A stretch of 64,000 nt of DNA from Diphasiastrum complanatum. Taxonomy: Eukaryota > Streptophyta > Lycopodiopsida > Lycopodiales > Lycopodiaceae. This document shows positions 10,925 to 22,466 of this stretch, in pieces (position 1 is the first letter of the stretch; each line of letters opens with the position of its first letter). The translations under genes were made by a program, and so were the position numbers. Location: assembly GCA_029204225.1 (NCBI GenBank), contig CM055110.1, positions 43,443,862 through 43,507,861 of the forward strand, in the 5' to 3' direction. A model generated the notes under the pieces. The model had not been told where the DNA came from and did no database searches. It saw only the letters and a list, made by a program, of their open reading frames with translations.

Positions 10925-10969
10925 AAGGGTCCAAGGTTGAGTACAAGTAAAATTAGAGTGTATTCGTCT

Positions 10970-10971
<2 letters not shown>

Positions 10972-11057
<86 letters not shown>
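10972..11057. repeat. (GA)n microsatellite
   Basis: About 43 uninterrupted GA units forming the left end of the composite element. Open frames reading SLSLSL or RERERE through it are artefacts. Confidence 0.97.
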
Positions 11058-11059
<2 letters not shown>

Positions 11060-13019
11060 ACAAGATTTTACATAGTCCCTCTTGACAAGTCAAGACCAAA
11101 CTCTTTGAACCTTTCAGTTTATAGCATAATACAGTTGTATAAAGTTTAACAGTACAAAGTACCATAAAGCGAAGCAAGTTTTAAGACACCCAGCTGTTAC
11201 CTGCCACCATCCCACACAGCAAAACCGCACAAGTTAGTCGCGTGAGGAAGATAGGTGTCATAGCTGAGCATCAGTTGTTATCCATGTCCGAAACAAGATT
11301 CACTACTTTATCAGCTAAATTGCATTTATAAAAAGTATGTCCAATCTTCCCAATCATTTACTTCATTACTAAGCAATACATTCTGCCCTTTAACGAAGCT
11401 ATATCAAGGCACAAGCCATACTGATCAGTACAAGAGCAAAAGAAATGTATTAGGTTCACATTTACATTTTACATGTAAGCAACTATACTTCACTATACTG
11501 ATGGACAGAGCCTATATGAGTACGTGACTTTACATATAATAATGAGACACAGGATGCAAGAGAACTTTATTTCAAAAAAGACAAGCTCATGTCTATTTTA
11601 ACATACATAAGATCAGACTTTTCTAAATTTATTAGTTACTACCATTAAACGAAGCATTTGAAGTATTATCATGCATGGATAAGATTTCTCGTAGTAACGA
11701 GTGAGGCTACCCACCGTATAGGTGAAGTTCCGTATAGCATCGTACCTGAATGATAAACGAAGTCATCTCTTGCAAACTATCCATCTTCAACTGTTTTAAC
11801 AAATCACCTACGTGCTAGAAGATTCAAACCGAAAGTATTGTGTTAGGCATAGAGTACTTCTACCAACCTCATAGTCTTTATCAATAGTTAATCTATCATT
11901 TTCCCGCAGATCATTAACTTATCATTCAACTTTTCAAGAGCATTTCCTTCCCTACAATATCCACAGTATACAAATTATCATAATTTGTGCACACGTCTTC
12001 TCAGGAAGAAACTATCAAGCCAGCTTTCTTCATGCTACATTCTATAAATGCCATTATACTTTTTATCAGAGACAGCTATCATCATAGTTTCTATCATTCT
12101 ACCAGAGCAATCATCCGGAGTTAGCAAGTTATAGCCAATGATAGCAAGAGTACTCTTATCAACCACATATAAGCAATCATCATTGGTATCATTGGAAATT
12201 ATATGGAAAGACAGCGGTGCATCGCACTTTTGCTATCATTCCATACTGCAAATTGCGTGGAGTTATGCATGCATGCAAGGCCTTGCTTCATCGTCATAGC
12301 ATATTGAATGTTTTAGACAAAAATTAGCACAAGTCAGCGGTTGGTTCCGCTACAGAAAGAGTGCTGGCCAGCAATTATTTTCATTAATCATAACAAGTGA
12401 TATTTGCTGCCAACATCTGGATCGCTGTCCAGCGCCAACCATAGATCAACAGAGGTAGAAAAAATACCTGTAAAAAATCCCCACTACTGCTCCTTGAGGC
12501 AGCGCTTGATTGCAAGAGTATCGAATCACAGTTTTGCAAGCCAAAACTTGCTACTACACAATGATAATCACAACAAGTTGTAAGCATCCATTCCTAATCA
12601 TAAAGCACAGCATACAACCTTCATTATCAGCGAGCTATCATTCCTCACATCATTCTTACCTTAGTTTGCAGTATCGTTCACATGATTGCTCTTCCAGTAG
12701 CATTCATGAGTTATCCTCTTCAATTGCAATCACCGTAAAGTAAAGCACCAGGAGAGCAGGACTAAAGGAGAGAGAGAGAGAACAAGAAAGTATGAGGGAA
12801 AGTGAATAGGGTTTCATAATGTGCACATATCCTGGCCATTGAAAAGATTCACAACTTTCCCACCATTTTTTTAAAAAAAACTTTTTCTAATATGTGGGGT
12901 CTTTTATCCTAGTAAGGCATTTTTTTCGTCCCCACTAGTAAATAAGGTTAGTACGCGACATTTGCATTCCACAGAGGCTTGTGAAGCGAATAAAGTGATA
13001 TATGTATGTAACAGAGCCC

Positions 13020-13021
<2 letters not shown>
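11058..13021. repeat. long direct repeat, copy A
   Basis: A 1.96 kb non-coding sequence recurring at 16731-18380 in the same orientation. Both begin TAACAAGATTTYACATAGTCC and end in ATGTATGTAACA.AGCCCATGAG before a (GA)n run. Copy A has about 580 bases (roughly 11913-12495) missing from copy B, and lacks two inserts of about 150 and 90 bases found in B; elsewhere they are near-identical. Flanking a reverse transcriptase, the pair resembles LTRs or the pseudo-LTRs of Penelope-like elements. No gene is supported inside. Confidence 0.9.

Positions 13022-13101
<80 letters not shown>
13022..13101. repeat. (GA)n microsatellite
   Basis: About 40 GA units between repeat copy A and the 3' end of the reverse-transcriptase region. 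Confidence 0.97.
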
Positions 13102-13103
<2 letters not shown>

Positions 13104-13140
13104 CCACCAACCATACCCACAGCTAGCAAAGTCTCTCAAG

Positions 13141-13179
13141 GGGCAGTCAGCACCCCTGAGATGCAGTGCTAACTGCCCA
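13141..13179 (-). other. inverted repeat (hairpin) at the 3' end of the RT region
   Basis: GGGCAGTCAGCAC and GTGCTAACTGCCC form a stem of twelve pairs with one mismatch around a 12-base loop. It overlaps the last codons of the RT frame (stop near 13169) and sits between it and the (GA)n run. It could be an RNA element in the 3' end of the transcript. I checked for a hammerhead core and did not see one. Confidence 0.6.
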
Positions 13180-15223
13180 CCAAAAGAAATTTAGCATTTT
13201 TTGGTAAAGTAAACTTGAGCCTAGGAAACAAATTGTGTAGGAATAGGTTGTTTAAAATCTCATACAATCTTCCTCTCATGAAGCCATTATTTTGAAAAGC
13301 AAGAACAATGTTTCCGACCTCATCCATAAAGGTATCATGTTCACTACTACAGTACATGGCAGCAATAATTTGAACGACAATAACTTTATACGAGTTCATA
13401 ATCGGCCTATTGGCAGTTAAATGTATATACTGGAAAAATGAAAATGGAAGTTCTCTTCTCTTGTCAATTTTTTTCATATGAAACTTACCTGATAAAGAAT
13501 CAAAGGTAGTGGTAATATTCAAAAAATTAACCGTGTTATCCGAAGCGTCTTCATTTTCTATGGTGAGGTACTTCAATGGATAGATCCATAAGGCATTATT
13601 ATCGACACGAGGTTGCTCCTTGTCTAGAAGTACAAGAGCATCTGTGTTGTTTATGAAACAAATATCATCAATATAACGGAAAGTATGCTTGAAGGCACGT
13701 AGGTATTCCACCTTTCCAAGTCTGGCAAGTCTTTTCATAAAATGTAATTCAAAGAATGACAAATACCAGTTACACCATCTAGGGGAACATGCAAAACCCA
13801 TAGGAATACCACAGACCTGTTTCCAAGTCCTGTTTCCTAATCTTACTATGCAATTGTCAATCAATATATCATTATATTGGCAAAGAGGTTCCATGTCAAT
13901 CACAGTCCAATTATCAGTTTGATTGGTAACCCATTTCCAGTCAAATTGCTTAAGGCTCGATTTCCACTGATAGGCAAGTTTTTTGTTTTTACAAGACTTG
14001 AATGCATACCCTATCATTTCCGTATTATTATTTTTGACCCATCAGGACCATTAAGAAGAATATTTTCATAGCATTTTGCAATGTCAGTAGACCACATCGA
14101 AGTGATTTTGTTAGGCACATTAAGATAAATCGCACTGCCAGAATAGGTTGTTATCCACATTTAGGATACTCCGGTATGAAGTTGTCTTAAGGCCTGCTCT
14201 CTCCATAAGGAGAGGAGTCAGTATACCAAGAGCTCCAGAAATAAACGTGGCCACCTTAGAAAAATAGCAGTCATGTGCATTTGTAATCCATCTGAACGCA
14301 TTTTTGTGTGCTTTGAAAGTATAGAGTAAGAAAGGTAATTCTTCTTTCCCTATTAGAAAATCAGGTATTTTAGTAGCAAACGTATCTCGAATCTTAACCA
14401 TAGCCATGTCTAGTGTATTATGATTTTCATTTGGAAACGAGGCAAAATCTGGACTAGACAGTCTAACCAAAGCCAAACTTCTTACAAAATAGATGCACAT
14501 AAAACACAAGTTATGATGCGCCTTATCCACACCATTCACATATAAATTGGTAGTAATCCAATTACGTTCATCGATGGCATTTGTAAGTTTGTTATTCATA
14601 ATCCTTTTTCCATGTAGCCACTTGATATTTTTCAAAAAGTTTGTTACAGCATCTTTACAAATCAAGGCATGTTCCATAATAGTCTCATGATCAATATTTT
14701 GATAAGTAGGTAAAAAACTTGCCAATTCAAACCATCCACGATAAAGTTCTAAAGATACCTCACTTATATTAGACTGGTGCAATGGGATGTGATTAAGTCC
14801 TTTGTTCAAGTCATTCTTTAAAACTTTGCTTCTAATAATTCCAGTATCCATCGAGACAACATGCCCAAAAATTTCCAAAATGAAGTCTTTAAAACGTTTA
14901 TTGTAAGCGCAAGTACAAGGTGGAATGTTGTCAACATCGACATCACAAAAAACTTGAAAGGGTTTATACCATTCATGCTTCAAATGTGAAAAGTAAGACC
15001 AACCAAACACAATAAGCTCAAAAGTCTCATCAATATGACCAAAAATCTGAAGTAAGGTTTCAGCATATAATTGTTTAATATCAATCATCTCAAAGCATCT
15101 GTTATAATAACGTAAATGCAGAAAAAACTTCCCTCTGTCTCTTCTAACCACTAGTCGTCGTCTACCAGTATTGCTGACCTCGAATATCCTTGTTTCTTCT
15201 ATGTCTTCCTGCACATGGATCAA
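13169..15223 (-). pseudogene. reverse transcriptase (RYIDD type), frameshifted
   Basis: Two long minus-strand frames (15223-14120 and 14017-13169) joined by about 100 bases with two frameshifts form one reverse transcriptase of about 690 residues. The first part has a CTC motif, then GHVVSMDTGIIRSKVLKNDL and the finger motif LPFLLYTFKAHKNAFRWITN. The bridge carries motif A, STDIAKCYENI. The second part carries CGIPMGFACSPRWCNWYL (about 13810) and catalytic FRYIDDICFINN (about 13670), then WIYPLKYLTIENED and VNFLNIT. This matches a widespread family I know from animals, algae and protists (GIPMGxNCAPLLADLF...FRYIDDVLxxNN); it is neither copia, gypsy nor plant L1-type. The lineage is probably Penelope-like or a sister group. 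No GIY-YIG endonuclease or LTR-type integrase is visible. The catalytic aspartates are intact; only the frame is broken. Confidence 0.75.
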
Positions 15224-15693
15224 TCACGGTAAAAGTTCAACTTTCTGATAGGAAGATCCCCTTTACCACCACTACTTTGCCCTTCTTTGCCTTTGTTAAG
15301 AAAGTACTTCCTCTTCCTATTATTGCCACTGCCTGATATGACTAAGCTTGGATTATTCAGATTGAAGGAACCTGTTTTTTTGCTAGTATTCTGGAAGTAT
15401 TTGTCTTGCAAGGTAGAGAAGCTAGGTTTTTTCAAAAGGCGTTCAATTTCTCGAATGTTTTCAGCATCACCAAGGTCTGCAAGGAGCTTAGCAATAGGGT
15501 TTGTGGAAAGTTCAATGGCAGCATCAATCATGTATTGTCGGATATACAGAAAGACAAGGTGGGACTTGACAACCTCTCTAGCAGGTTTATGCAACCAAAG
15601 GAAGAAGGCATTAAGCTGATTTTGCAGAGACGCACCAGGAAAGAAAATGGAAAGATTATTCATTATATACCAGATAGAGTGATCAAACCACAT
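15220..15693 (-). pseudogene. N-terminal part of the RT element polyprotein
   Basis: A 157-codon minus-strand frame directly upstream of the RT. Its TGA stop overlaps the first codon of the following frame by two bases, so the two were probably one protein with a frameshift. It contains FLWLHKPAREVVKSHLVFLY, a helical stretch, and a basic tail (NNRKRKYFLNKGKEG). I recognise no domain; N-terminal regions of such RTs vary. Its place between the RT and the next upstream frame argues it belongs to the same element. Confidence 0.5.
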
Positions 15694-15989
15694 GATAGAA
15701 GAATTGTTTTTGCATTTATCACCGCATCTGTACTTAAAGAAGGGTCTTTTCCAGTTTCAGATTCTAGCTTGATGAAGGTTCATTTTGTTAAAGCCAATGT
15801 CAAAATGGCCTCTAGTTCTAGCCCAGGTCTGCTCAGAAGGACATCTTGAAGGTTCAAATCTACTAATAGTATCAAAGGCAATAGGAGTATCAAAACAAGG
15901 ATTCTTATGCAAAGCAGCAAGCTTGCATGCTTGAACTTCTACATCAGTGAGATGAGCAAGAGCGATCCAGAGCTCAATAGAGATAAGTG

Positions 15990-16595
15990 CTAGGAAGTTG
16001 ACAGAGGGAAGGCTCCAAAGTTATAAGTAGCTTTTGCAGACTTAAACTCAATGATACGACTTGGTACCAATGGTAGTTGGCAGCTATTGGCTTGACAAAA
16101 GTCAAAGGCAGATTGATTTCCCACATCACAGATTTCTTGTGAGAAAGACTCTAACTGAGAAGCATCTTCATCAAGGTCTTCAATAAAAATCAGAGGGTGA
16201 GGTGAAGTAGGAGCAATAGAAGGGACAGGGGTATCAATAGAGGAGTCACCATTTTCTTTTTCCAGGCAAGCAAATATTTTTCGAATATGTGTATGACAGA
16301 ATTTTTCCTCAGCAACAATTCGTTCAGCATAATTTGAGAGGTCCATATAAATTTTTTCAATCATGCTAAGGGTTTTCTTCTTTTTAATAAAACTCGTATA
16401 AATACTGATCCAATCCATGATGTACATCAAATCAACAAGGCAAAGAGTTTTATCATCCGGGCCAGCAACATTACAAGTAGTCATATCATAAGCAGTAATC
16501 AAATTGTGAACTTCAACAGCCTTCTTCATGCAACATATAATAGTCTGAACAAAAGGACTAGGAGGAGGAAGGGGCTCCCCATAGCCAAGAGTCAC
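15990..16595 (-). pseudogene. uncharacterised 5' ORF of the RT element
   Basis: A 201-codon minus-strand frame, the most upstream of the RT unit, lying 300 bases before the next frame and 130 bases after repeat copy B. It has a helical middle (VDLMYIMDWISIYTSFIKKK) and an acidic, proline-containing C-terminal part. No known domain seen. A role as a gag-like or ORF1 product is a guess from position only. Confidence 0.4.
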
Positions 16596-16676
16596 CGCAT
16601 CATGAAACCATCTTGTGGACTACATCATACAACAGACCTTATTAGCCATAAAATACAAGTAAAGACAAAGGTTTGG

Positions 16677-16708
16677 TGCTACCCCGACCAAAGGGTAGTC
16701 GGGGTGGC
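16677..16708. other. GC-rich hairpin at the 5' boundary of the RT unit
   Basis: GCTACCCCGAC and GTCGGGGTGGC pair over 11 bases (one G-U) around a 10-base loop. It stands out in AT-rich surroundings and sits just outside the start of repeat copy B. Confidence 0.65.
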
Positions 16709-16730
16709 ATCAGAGATGCTAGAGAGAGAG

Positions 16731-18012
16731 TAACAAGATTTCACATAGTCCCTCTTGACAAGTCAAGACCAAACCCTTTGAATCCTTCAATTTATAGCAT
16801 AACAGGTAAAAACACAACTGTATAAAGTTTAACAGTACATATTACCATAAAGTGAAGCAAGTTTTAAGACACCCAGCTATTACCTACCACCATCCCACAC
16901 AACAAAACCGCACAAGTTAGTCGCGTGAGGAAGACAAGTGTCATAGCTGAGCATCAGTTGTTATCCATGTCCGAAACAAGATTCACTACTTTATCAGCTA
17001 AATTGCATTTATAAAAAGTACATCCAATCTTTCCAATCATTTACTTCATTACTAAGCAATACATTCGGCCCTTTAACGAAGCCGTATCAGGGCACAAGCC
17101 ATACTAATCTGTACAAGAGCAAAAGAAATGTATTAGGTTCACATTTACATTTTACATGTAAGCAAGTATCTTTCACTATACTGATGCACAGAGACATGAC
17201 TACGGTCACAACACTAGGTACTAGAGCACCTCCGTGCTATGCTAGCCCCCATGGATATCCTGTAACCGTTTTCCAGGAGTCCAAGCACTGAACAACTTGG
17301 GCAAATCCATGCCATTCAAGTGTACCATGGTCAAGCCCTATATGAGTACGTGACTTTACATATAATAATGAGACACAGGATGCAAGAGAACTTTATTTAA
17401 AAAAACACAAGCTCATGTCTATTTTAATGTACATAAGACCAAACTTTTCTAAATTTATTAGTTACTACCATTAAAAGAAGCATTTGCAGTATTATCATGC
17501 ATGGATAAGATTTCCCGTAGTAACGAGTAAGGCTACCCATCGTATAGGTGAAGTTCAGTATAGCATCGTACCTGAATGATAAACGAAGTCATCTCTTGCG
17601 AACTATCCATCTTCAGTTGTTTTAACAAATCACCTACGTGCTAGAAGATTCAAACCAAAAGTATTGTGTTAAGCATAGAGTATTTCTACCAACCTCATAG
17701 TCTTTATCAATAGTTAATCCACCATTTTCCCGCAGACCTTGAGGCAGCGCTTGATTACAAGAGTATCAAATCACAGTTTTGCAAGCCAAAACTTGCTACT
17801 ACACAACGGTAATCACAGCAAGTTGTAAGCATGCATTCCTAATCATAAAGCACAACATACAATCTTCATTATCAGCGAGCTATCATTCCTCACATCATTC
17901 TTACCTTAGTTTACAGTATCGTTCACACGATTGCTCTTCTAGTAGCATTCACGAGTTATCCTCTTCAATTGCAATCACCGTAAAGTAAAGCACCAGGAGA
18001 GCAAGACTGAAG

Positions 18013-18064
<52 letters not shown>

Positions 18065-18378
18065 AAGAAAGTATGAGGGAAAGTGAATAGGATTTTGTGA
18101 TTTCCCTCTTTATAGAATCAGAGGACACTTAGGTGTACTAAGTGCAAATTGCTGCTCACCGTTAGATTGACTGTTCATAATGTGCACAGATCCTGGCCAT
18201 TGAAAAGATTCAAAACTTTCTCACCATTTTTTTTAAAAAAACTTTTTCTGATATATGGGGTCTTTTATCATTGTAAGGCATTTTTTCACCCCACTAGTAA
18301 ATAAGGTTAGTATGCGACATTTGCATTCCACAGAGGCTTGTGAAGCGAATAAAGTGATATATGTATGTAACATAGCCC

Positions 18379-18380
<2 letters not shown>
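16731..18380. repeat. long direct repeat, copy B
   Basis: The 1.65 kb partner of the repeat at 11058-13021, same orientation. It carries an expanded internal (GA)n at 18015-18063 where copy A has about five GA units, and two inserts absent from A (about 17190-17335 and 18085-18175). It is preceded by a short (GA)4-5 at 16721-16730. On the minus strand this is the 5' copy. Confidence 0.9.
18015..18063. repeat. (GA)n microsatellite inside repeat copy B
   Basis: About 24 GA units; the homologous site in copy A (near 12766-12781) is much shorter, so the array has expanded or contracted since the duplication. Confidence 0.95.

Positions 18381-18446
<66 letters not shown>
18381..18446. repeat. (GA)n microsatellite, right end of the composite
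   Basis: About 33 GA units separating repeat copy B from LINE coding sequence. Confidence 0.97.
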
Positions 18447-18451
<5 letters not shown>

Positions 18452-18760
18452 TAGAGGGGTCGAGAAGCCCAAGTCCTCCCAACTTTTTAGGATCCGTGCA
18501 GATCCCAATTAAGAAGACTAGGTCCATTGCTCCGAAGGAACTTTTTGAAAGTCTTAGCAATGGAGAGGGAGTAGGAAGGTAGAAGAAACCAGATAAAGAA
18601 AAAGTGGGTGAAGTATGAGATGATAATGTATGTGAGAACAATGAGCCTAGCTGGAAAGGAGAGGTCGGAAGAGTCCTAGAGCAAAATTTTGGATCTAATT
18701 CTCTCGATGATCCAATTGAAACGATCTATGTTAGAAAGAGAAGCTCCAAGAGAAAAACCA
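18447..18760 (-). pseudogene. LINE reverse-transcriptase tail
   Basis: The minus strand encodes, across two frames, FGFSLGASLSNIDRFNWIIE, LSFPARLIVLTYIIISYF and TDPKKLGGLGLLDP. This is the conserved stretch after the catalytic core in plant L1-type LINEs (LSLAGR...PKxxGGLGxxD). A TAG and one frameshift show it is dead. It runs directly into the (GA)n array on its 3' side and is cut by the gypsy element on the other. Confidence 0.8.
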
Positions 18761-18764
18761 AATT

Positions 18765-21700
18765 TTGAAAGTGCTGATAGACTCTGGTTCCAGCATGAAC
18801 ATAATAGCTGAAGACATAGCTCATGCTTTGGGGCTGACTGACATTCAACTGACACAGTGAAATATCAAGTTAGTTGATTCGACGCGACGAAAACCTGTTG
18901 GAGAATTGAAGAATGTCACTGTTTACATTCAAGCCAAGCCTTTCACAATGAATTTCATACTTATCAAACCACTTGGTTTGTCATCTTATTCTGTGCTAAT
19001 TGGATGGCCCTGGCTTTATCAATCAAACACAAGTGTTCATTGGAAATCCATAGAGTTGAGATTTCATACTGGTGAGACCAATAATCGAGGTAAGCCAGCA
19101 GAACAAATAATCACCTGGAGTCATGACAAATATGAAGGTGAAACTCCTTTGTCTAACACTAGTTTTACCTTAAAAGAATCTTCATATGCCTTAAATATTT
19201 TTTCCAATGCATCTGAGATCGAAGTGCAGTATTTTGAATGTTATGAGAATACTGACGAAGAAGAATTCTTCGATGCCTGCAACGCTGAAGCAGATGTTTT
19301 GAATGAAGACATTAAAGTTGTAGACATGAACTCGAAAGAGTCTGATGATGATTTGACTGACAAATCTGAACACAAATTTGGTAACACGAACCAAGCTGAC
19401 GACAAGAAAATATTTATGGAGTCAACCATGCGCAAAATTCATGGCCATACCAAGGCCAGTATGACAGAAGAGATCATTTTACCAGATTCTACTGGACTAA
19501 TTGAACTTGCACCTAGCAGATTTGTGCATGTTTCAAAATCACTTGGAGAATCGGAATTAGCGGAATTTACAGAATTATTGAAGGAATATCAAGATGTTTT
19601 TGTCTAGGTATACCTGCAGAATTCAGAGAGCACCGTATTGATCTTAAAGAAGATGTTGTACATGTTCAACAGAGATAATATCGTCTCAATCCAAAGTACT
19701 CCCTCATGGTTAAGGACGAACTCAACAAGCACCTTAAGGCAGATATTATCTATCCCATCTTAAGAAGTGAATGGGTTTCACCCATTGTTGTCATTCCAAA
19801 TAAGAAGACTGGCAAAATACGAATATGCCAGGATTTTCGAAAGCTCAATGCTGCCACAAGAAAGGACCATCATCCTCTGTCCTTCACTGATTCTATCTTA
19901 GATCAGGTTGCTGGTCAAGAGTGTTACAATTTCTGTGATGGTTTCTCTGGTTATAATCAGGTTGGAGTGAGAAAGGAGGATCGTTCAAAGACTATGTTCA
20001 CTACGGATTGGGGCACTTATGCCTACAACAAAATGCCCTTTGGTCTTTGCAATGCACCAGCCACTTTTCAGCGAATTATGATGTTAATTTTCGCTGCCTT
20101 CCTAAGAACTTTTCTTGAAATATTTATTGATGATTTTTGTGTATATAGTGATATAAAGACACATCTACAGAAGCTGAAACTTACATTGAACGATGTTGAG
20201 ATACTTGTTTATCCCTTCATCCAGAGAAATGTTTTTTCAGTATGAAAGAAGGAATATTACTTGGACACATAATATCAAACAGAGGAATAGAAGTCAATAA
20301 AGATAAAGTTGAGCTTATAAAGAACCTCCAGATACCAATCAATTTACGTGAACTAAGAGCTTTCTTAGGACATGTCGGCTATTATCGGAGATTTATCCAA
20401 AATCATTTCTCTATTGCTGCCTCTCTTACACATCTACTCAAGAAACAAGTGGAATACTTGTGGACGAATGAACAGCAGAAAGGGTTCAAAGAACTTAAAC
20501 AGAGATTGATCAATGCTCCTATTCTGAGACCACCCAACTGGGCTATTTTATCTCATAGTTATGTTGATGTTTCTGCATTTGCTATTTGTGTCTGTCTGAG
20601 CCAGAAGGACGATCAGAAGAAAGATCATCCCATATACTATGCAAGTCGAAGCTCAATGCCTCGGAGAAAAATTATTCGGCTACAGAAAGAGAAGCACTTG
20701 GATTGATTTTCACTGTTAAGAAATTCTGGCATTATTTGGTGGGATATGCTTTTATTTTTCATGCTGAACACTATGCTCTAAAGTATCTTGTGAATAAACC
20801 AGATTTATTAGGACGAATTGCTCGATGGGTTCTACTTCTACAGGAATTCACTTATCAAGTAGAACTTCGCCAAGGAAAATATCATACGAATGCTGATTAT
20901 CTATCGCGACTTAGCACAGGAAAATCTATTTGAAATTTCATCTACGAATTCGTTATATTCTAATATTATTACTTATCTCAAGGATCAGATATATTTGGAT
21001 GGTTATGATTTGGAGCAAAAGATAGTTTTTCAATATAAGGTAGCACCTTATTCGATTATTAGCAATGTCCTATATAAGCTTGGTGCTAATCATCAACTAA
21101 GAAGATGTCTCGAAACATCAGATATTAAAAAGGTTGTTCAAGCCTTGCATTCAGAGGATGCTGGAGGACACTTTGCTTTAAAGAACATTGTTAACAAGAT
21201 ATTGACTGCCAAGTACTGGTGGCCAACCATGTTCAAGGATGTATCAAATTTTGTTCCTTTGTGTGATCCATGCCAAAGATCTGATAAGCCTACAAAAGCA
21301 ATGAATTGGCCGTTGACACCAATCTTGCCTCTTGCACCATTTGAGAAGTGGGGGATTGACTTTGTCGGTCCAATCAAACCTGTGACCCGACATACTATAT
21401 GTCATTATATTCTAGTTGCAACGGATTATGCTACAAAGAACGTTGAAGCAGAGGCGACGAAACGAAATGATGCAAAAACTGTAGCGGCGTTCTTATTCAA
21501 AAGTATAATCACAAGATATGGTTGTCCACTTGAACTAGTAAGTGACCGTGGTACACATTTTGTAAATGACACAATACGGCTGCTGACAACATATTTTCTG
21601 ATTAAACATAAGAAGACAACATCGTATAATCCAAAAGCAAATGGGTTGACTGAGAGAGCTAAGGGAATCTTATGTAAGATTTTGAACAAGTGGGATCAGA

Positions 21701-22173
21701 AATTACAAGCAGTTCTCTGGGCTTATTGCAACACAAAAAAAATCACGACAAAACAAACACCATATTTTCTTACATATGGTATGCATCCTATTTTGCCTAT
21801 TGAATTTGAGGTGACAACTTTTCGTATTCAAGCTCAACGAATAGATGTAGAGTGTATTAACGAAAGGGTGACCAATATTGAAGAATTATTTGAAGTTCGT
21901 GCGAATTCACAAAAATTAAAGGAGAAAATCCAGGAACAACGGAAGAAAAAAATATGACAGTCATATCAGGAAATGTGATCTTAAAACTGATGACTTTGCG
22001 CTGATTTATAATAGTCGTCATCAAAAGTTCCCTGGAAAACTTCACATTAGATGGTTTGGACCTTACAAAGTTATAGAGGTGTTTGAGAATGGTTCTGTAC
22101 AACTCCAATCACTTGAAGGCGAACTGTTACTGACACATATTAATGGGTCCAGACTTAAGAAATACTACTTTTG
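18765..22173 (+). pseudogene. Ty3/gypsy pol: protease, RT, RNase H, integrase
   Basis: Nearly complete plus-strand pol without its 5' part. Aspartic protease starts in mid-domain (VLIDSGSSMNIIAED, catalytic DSG intact). An acidic linker follows, then RT with WVSPIVVIPNKKTG, MPFGLCNAPATFQ and FIDDFCVYS, RNase H (YSATEREALGLIFTVKKFWH), an HHCC-type region, integrase with catalytic Asp in WGIDFVGP, Asp in VSDRGTHF and Glu in GLTERAKG, and a GPY/F end (KLHIRWFGPYKV). Breaks: a 19-base deletion at about 19605 (seen against the related copy near 40765), a frameshift near 20230 and one near 20650, and one after 21950. No chromodomain follows, so it is a non-chromovirus, similar in sequence to the Athila-like element at 30.9-40.9 kb. 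The 3' LTR is absent: a copia LTR starts 29 bases after the stop. Confidence 0.9.
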
Positions 22174-22201
22174 ACCAAATTTTTTTTTTTATTCACATTC
22201 T

Positions 22202-22466
22202 TGTTAGAAATCAATGATAAACTTCATTGTTACTGTTTACGATGTACATTAATGTTGATAGTTGTTACCAGCTGTAATTAGCCGTAGGCTAGTCTATTAG
22301 TCTATTCATAGGTTTTCTCTCTCTGTTAGGGTTCAGGGTTTATATGTACATTTTATATTCAGTATGAACTTAGTGTGATAGAGTGATATTGTGTGTTCTT
22401 CTTCCGTCTCCCTACTTGGTGATTGTTTATGGTGAATGCTTGATGTTGCATTTCTGATTGTTGACA
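22202..22466 (+). repeat. copia LTR (plus strand)
   Basis: 265 bp beginning TGTTAGAAATC and ending GTTGACA, with a TATA-like TTTATATG near 22340 and a primer site immediately after. Only one copy is seen. The sequence beyond holds no copia pol, so this is the 5' end of a truncated or non-autonomous element. Confidence 0.8.

Noticed and set aside
10835-11177. Open frames reading RERERE or SLSLSL across (GA)n arrays, here and at 12904-13139, 18233-18641 and 62780-63007
   Set aside because: They arise because GA/CT dinucleotide repeats have no stop codons; there is no protein-like sequence outside the repeat.
12510-17988. A similar small frame (CYYTMIITTSCKH...SSSIAITVK) in both long direct repeats
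   Set aside because: It is preserved only because the two repeats are near-identical DNA; the 5' ends of the frames differ and there is no sign of coding selection.
11058-18380. Hammerhead ribozyme in the long direct repeats, as found in Penelope-like pseudo-LTRs
   Set aside because: I looked by eye for CTGATGA with a nearby GAAA on both strands of the repeats and found no convincing core. A covariance-model scan would settle it.
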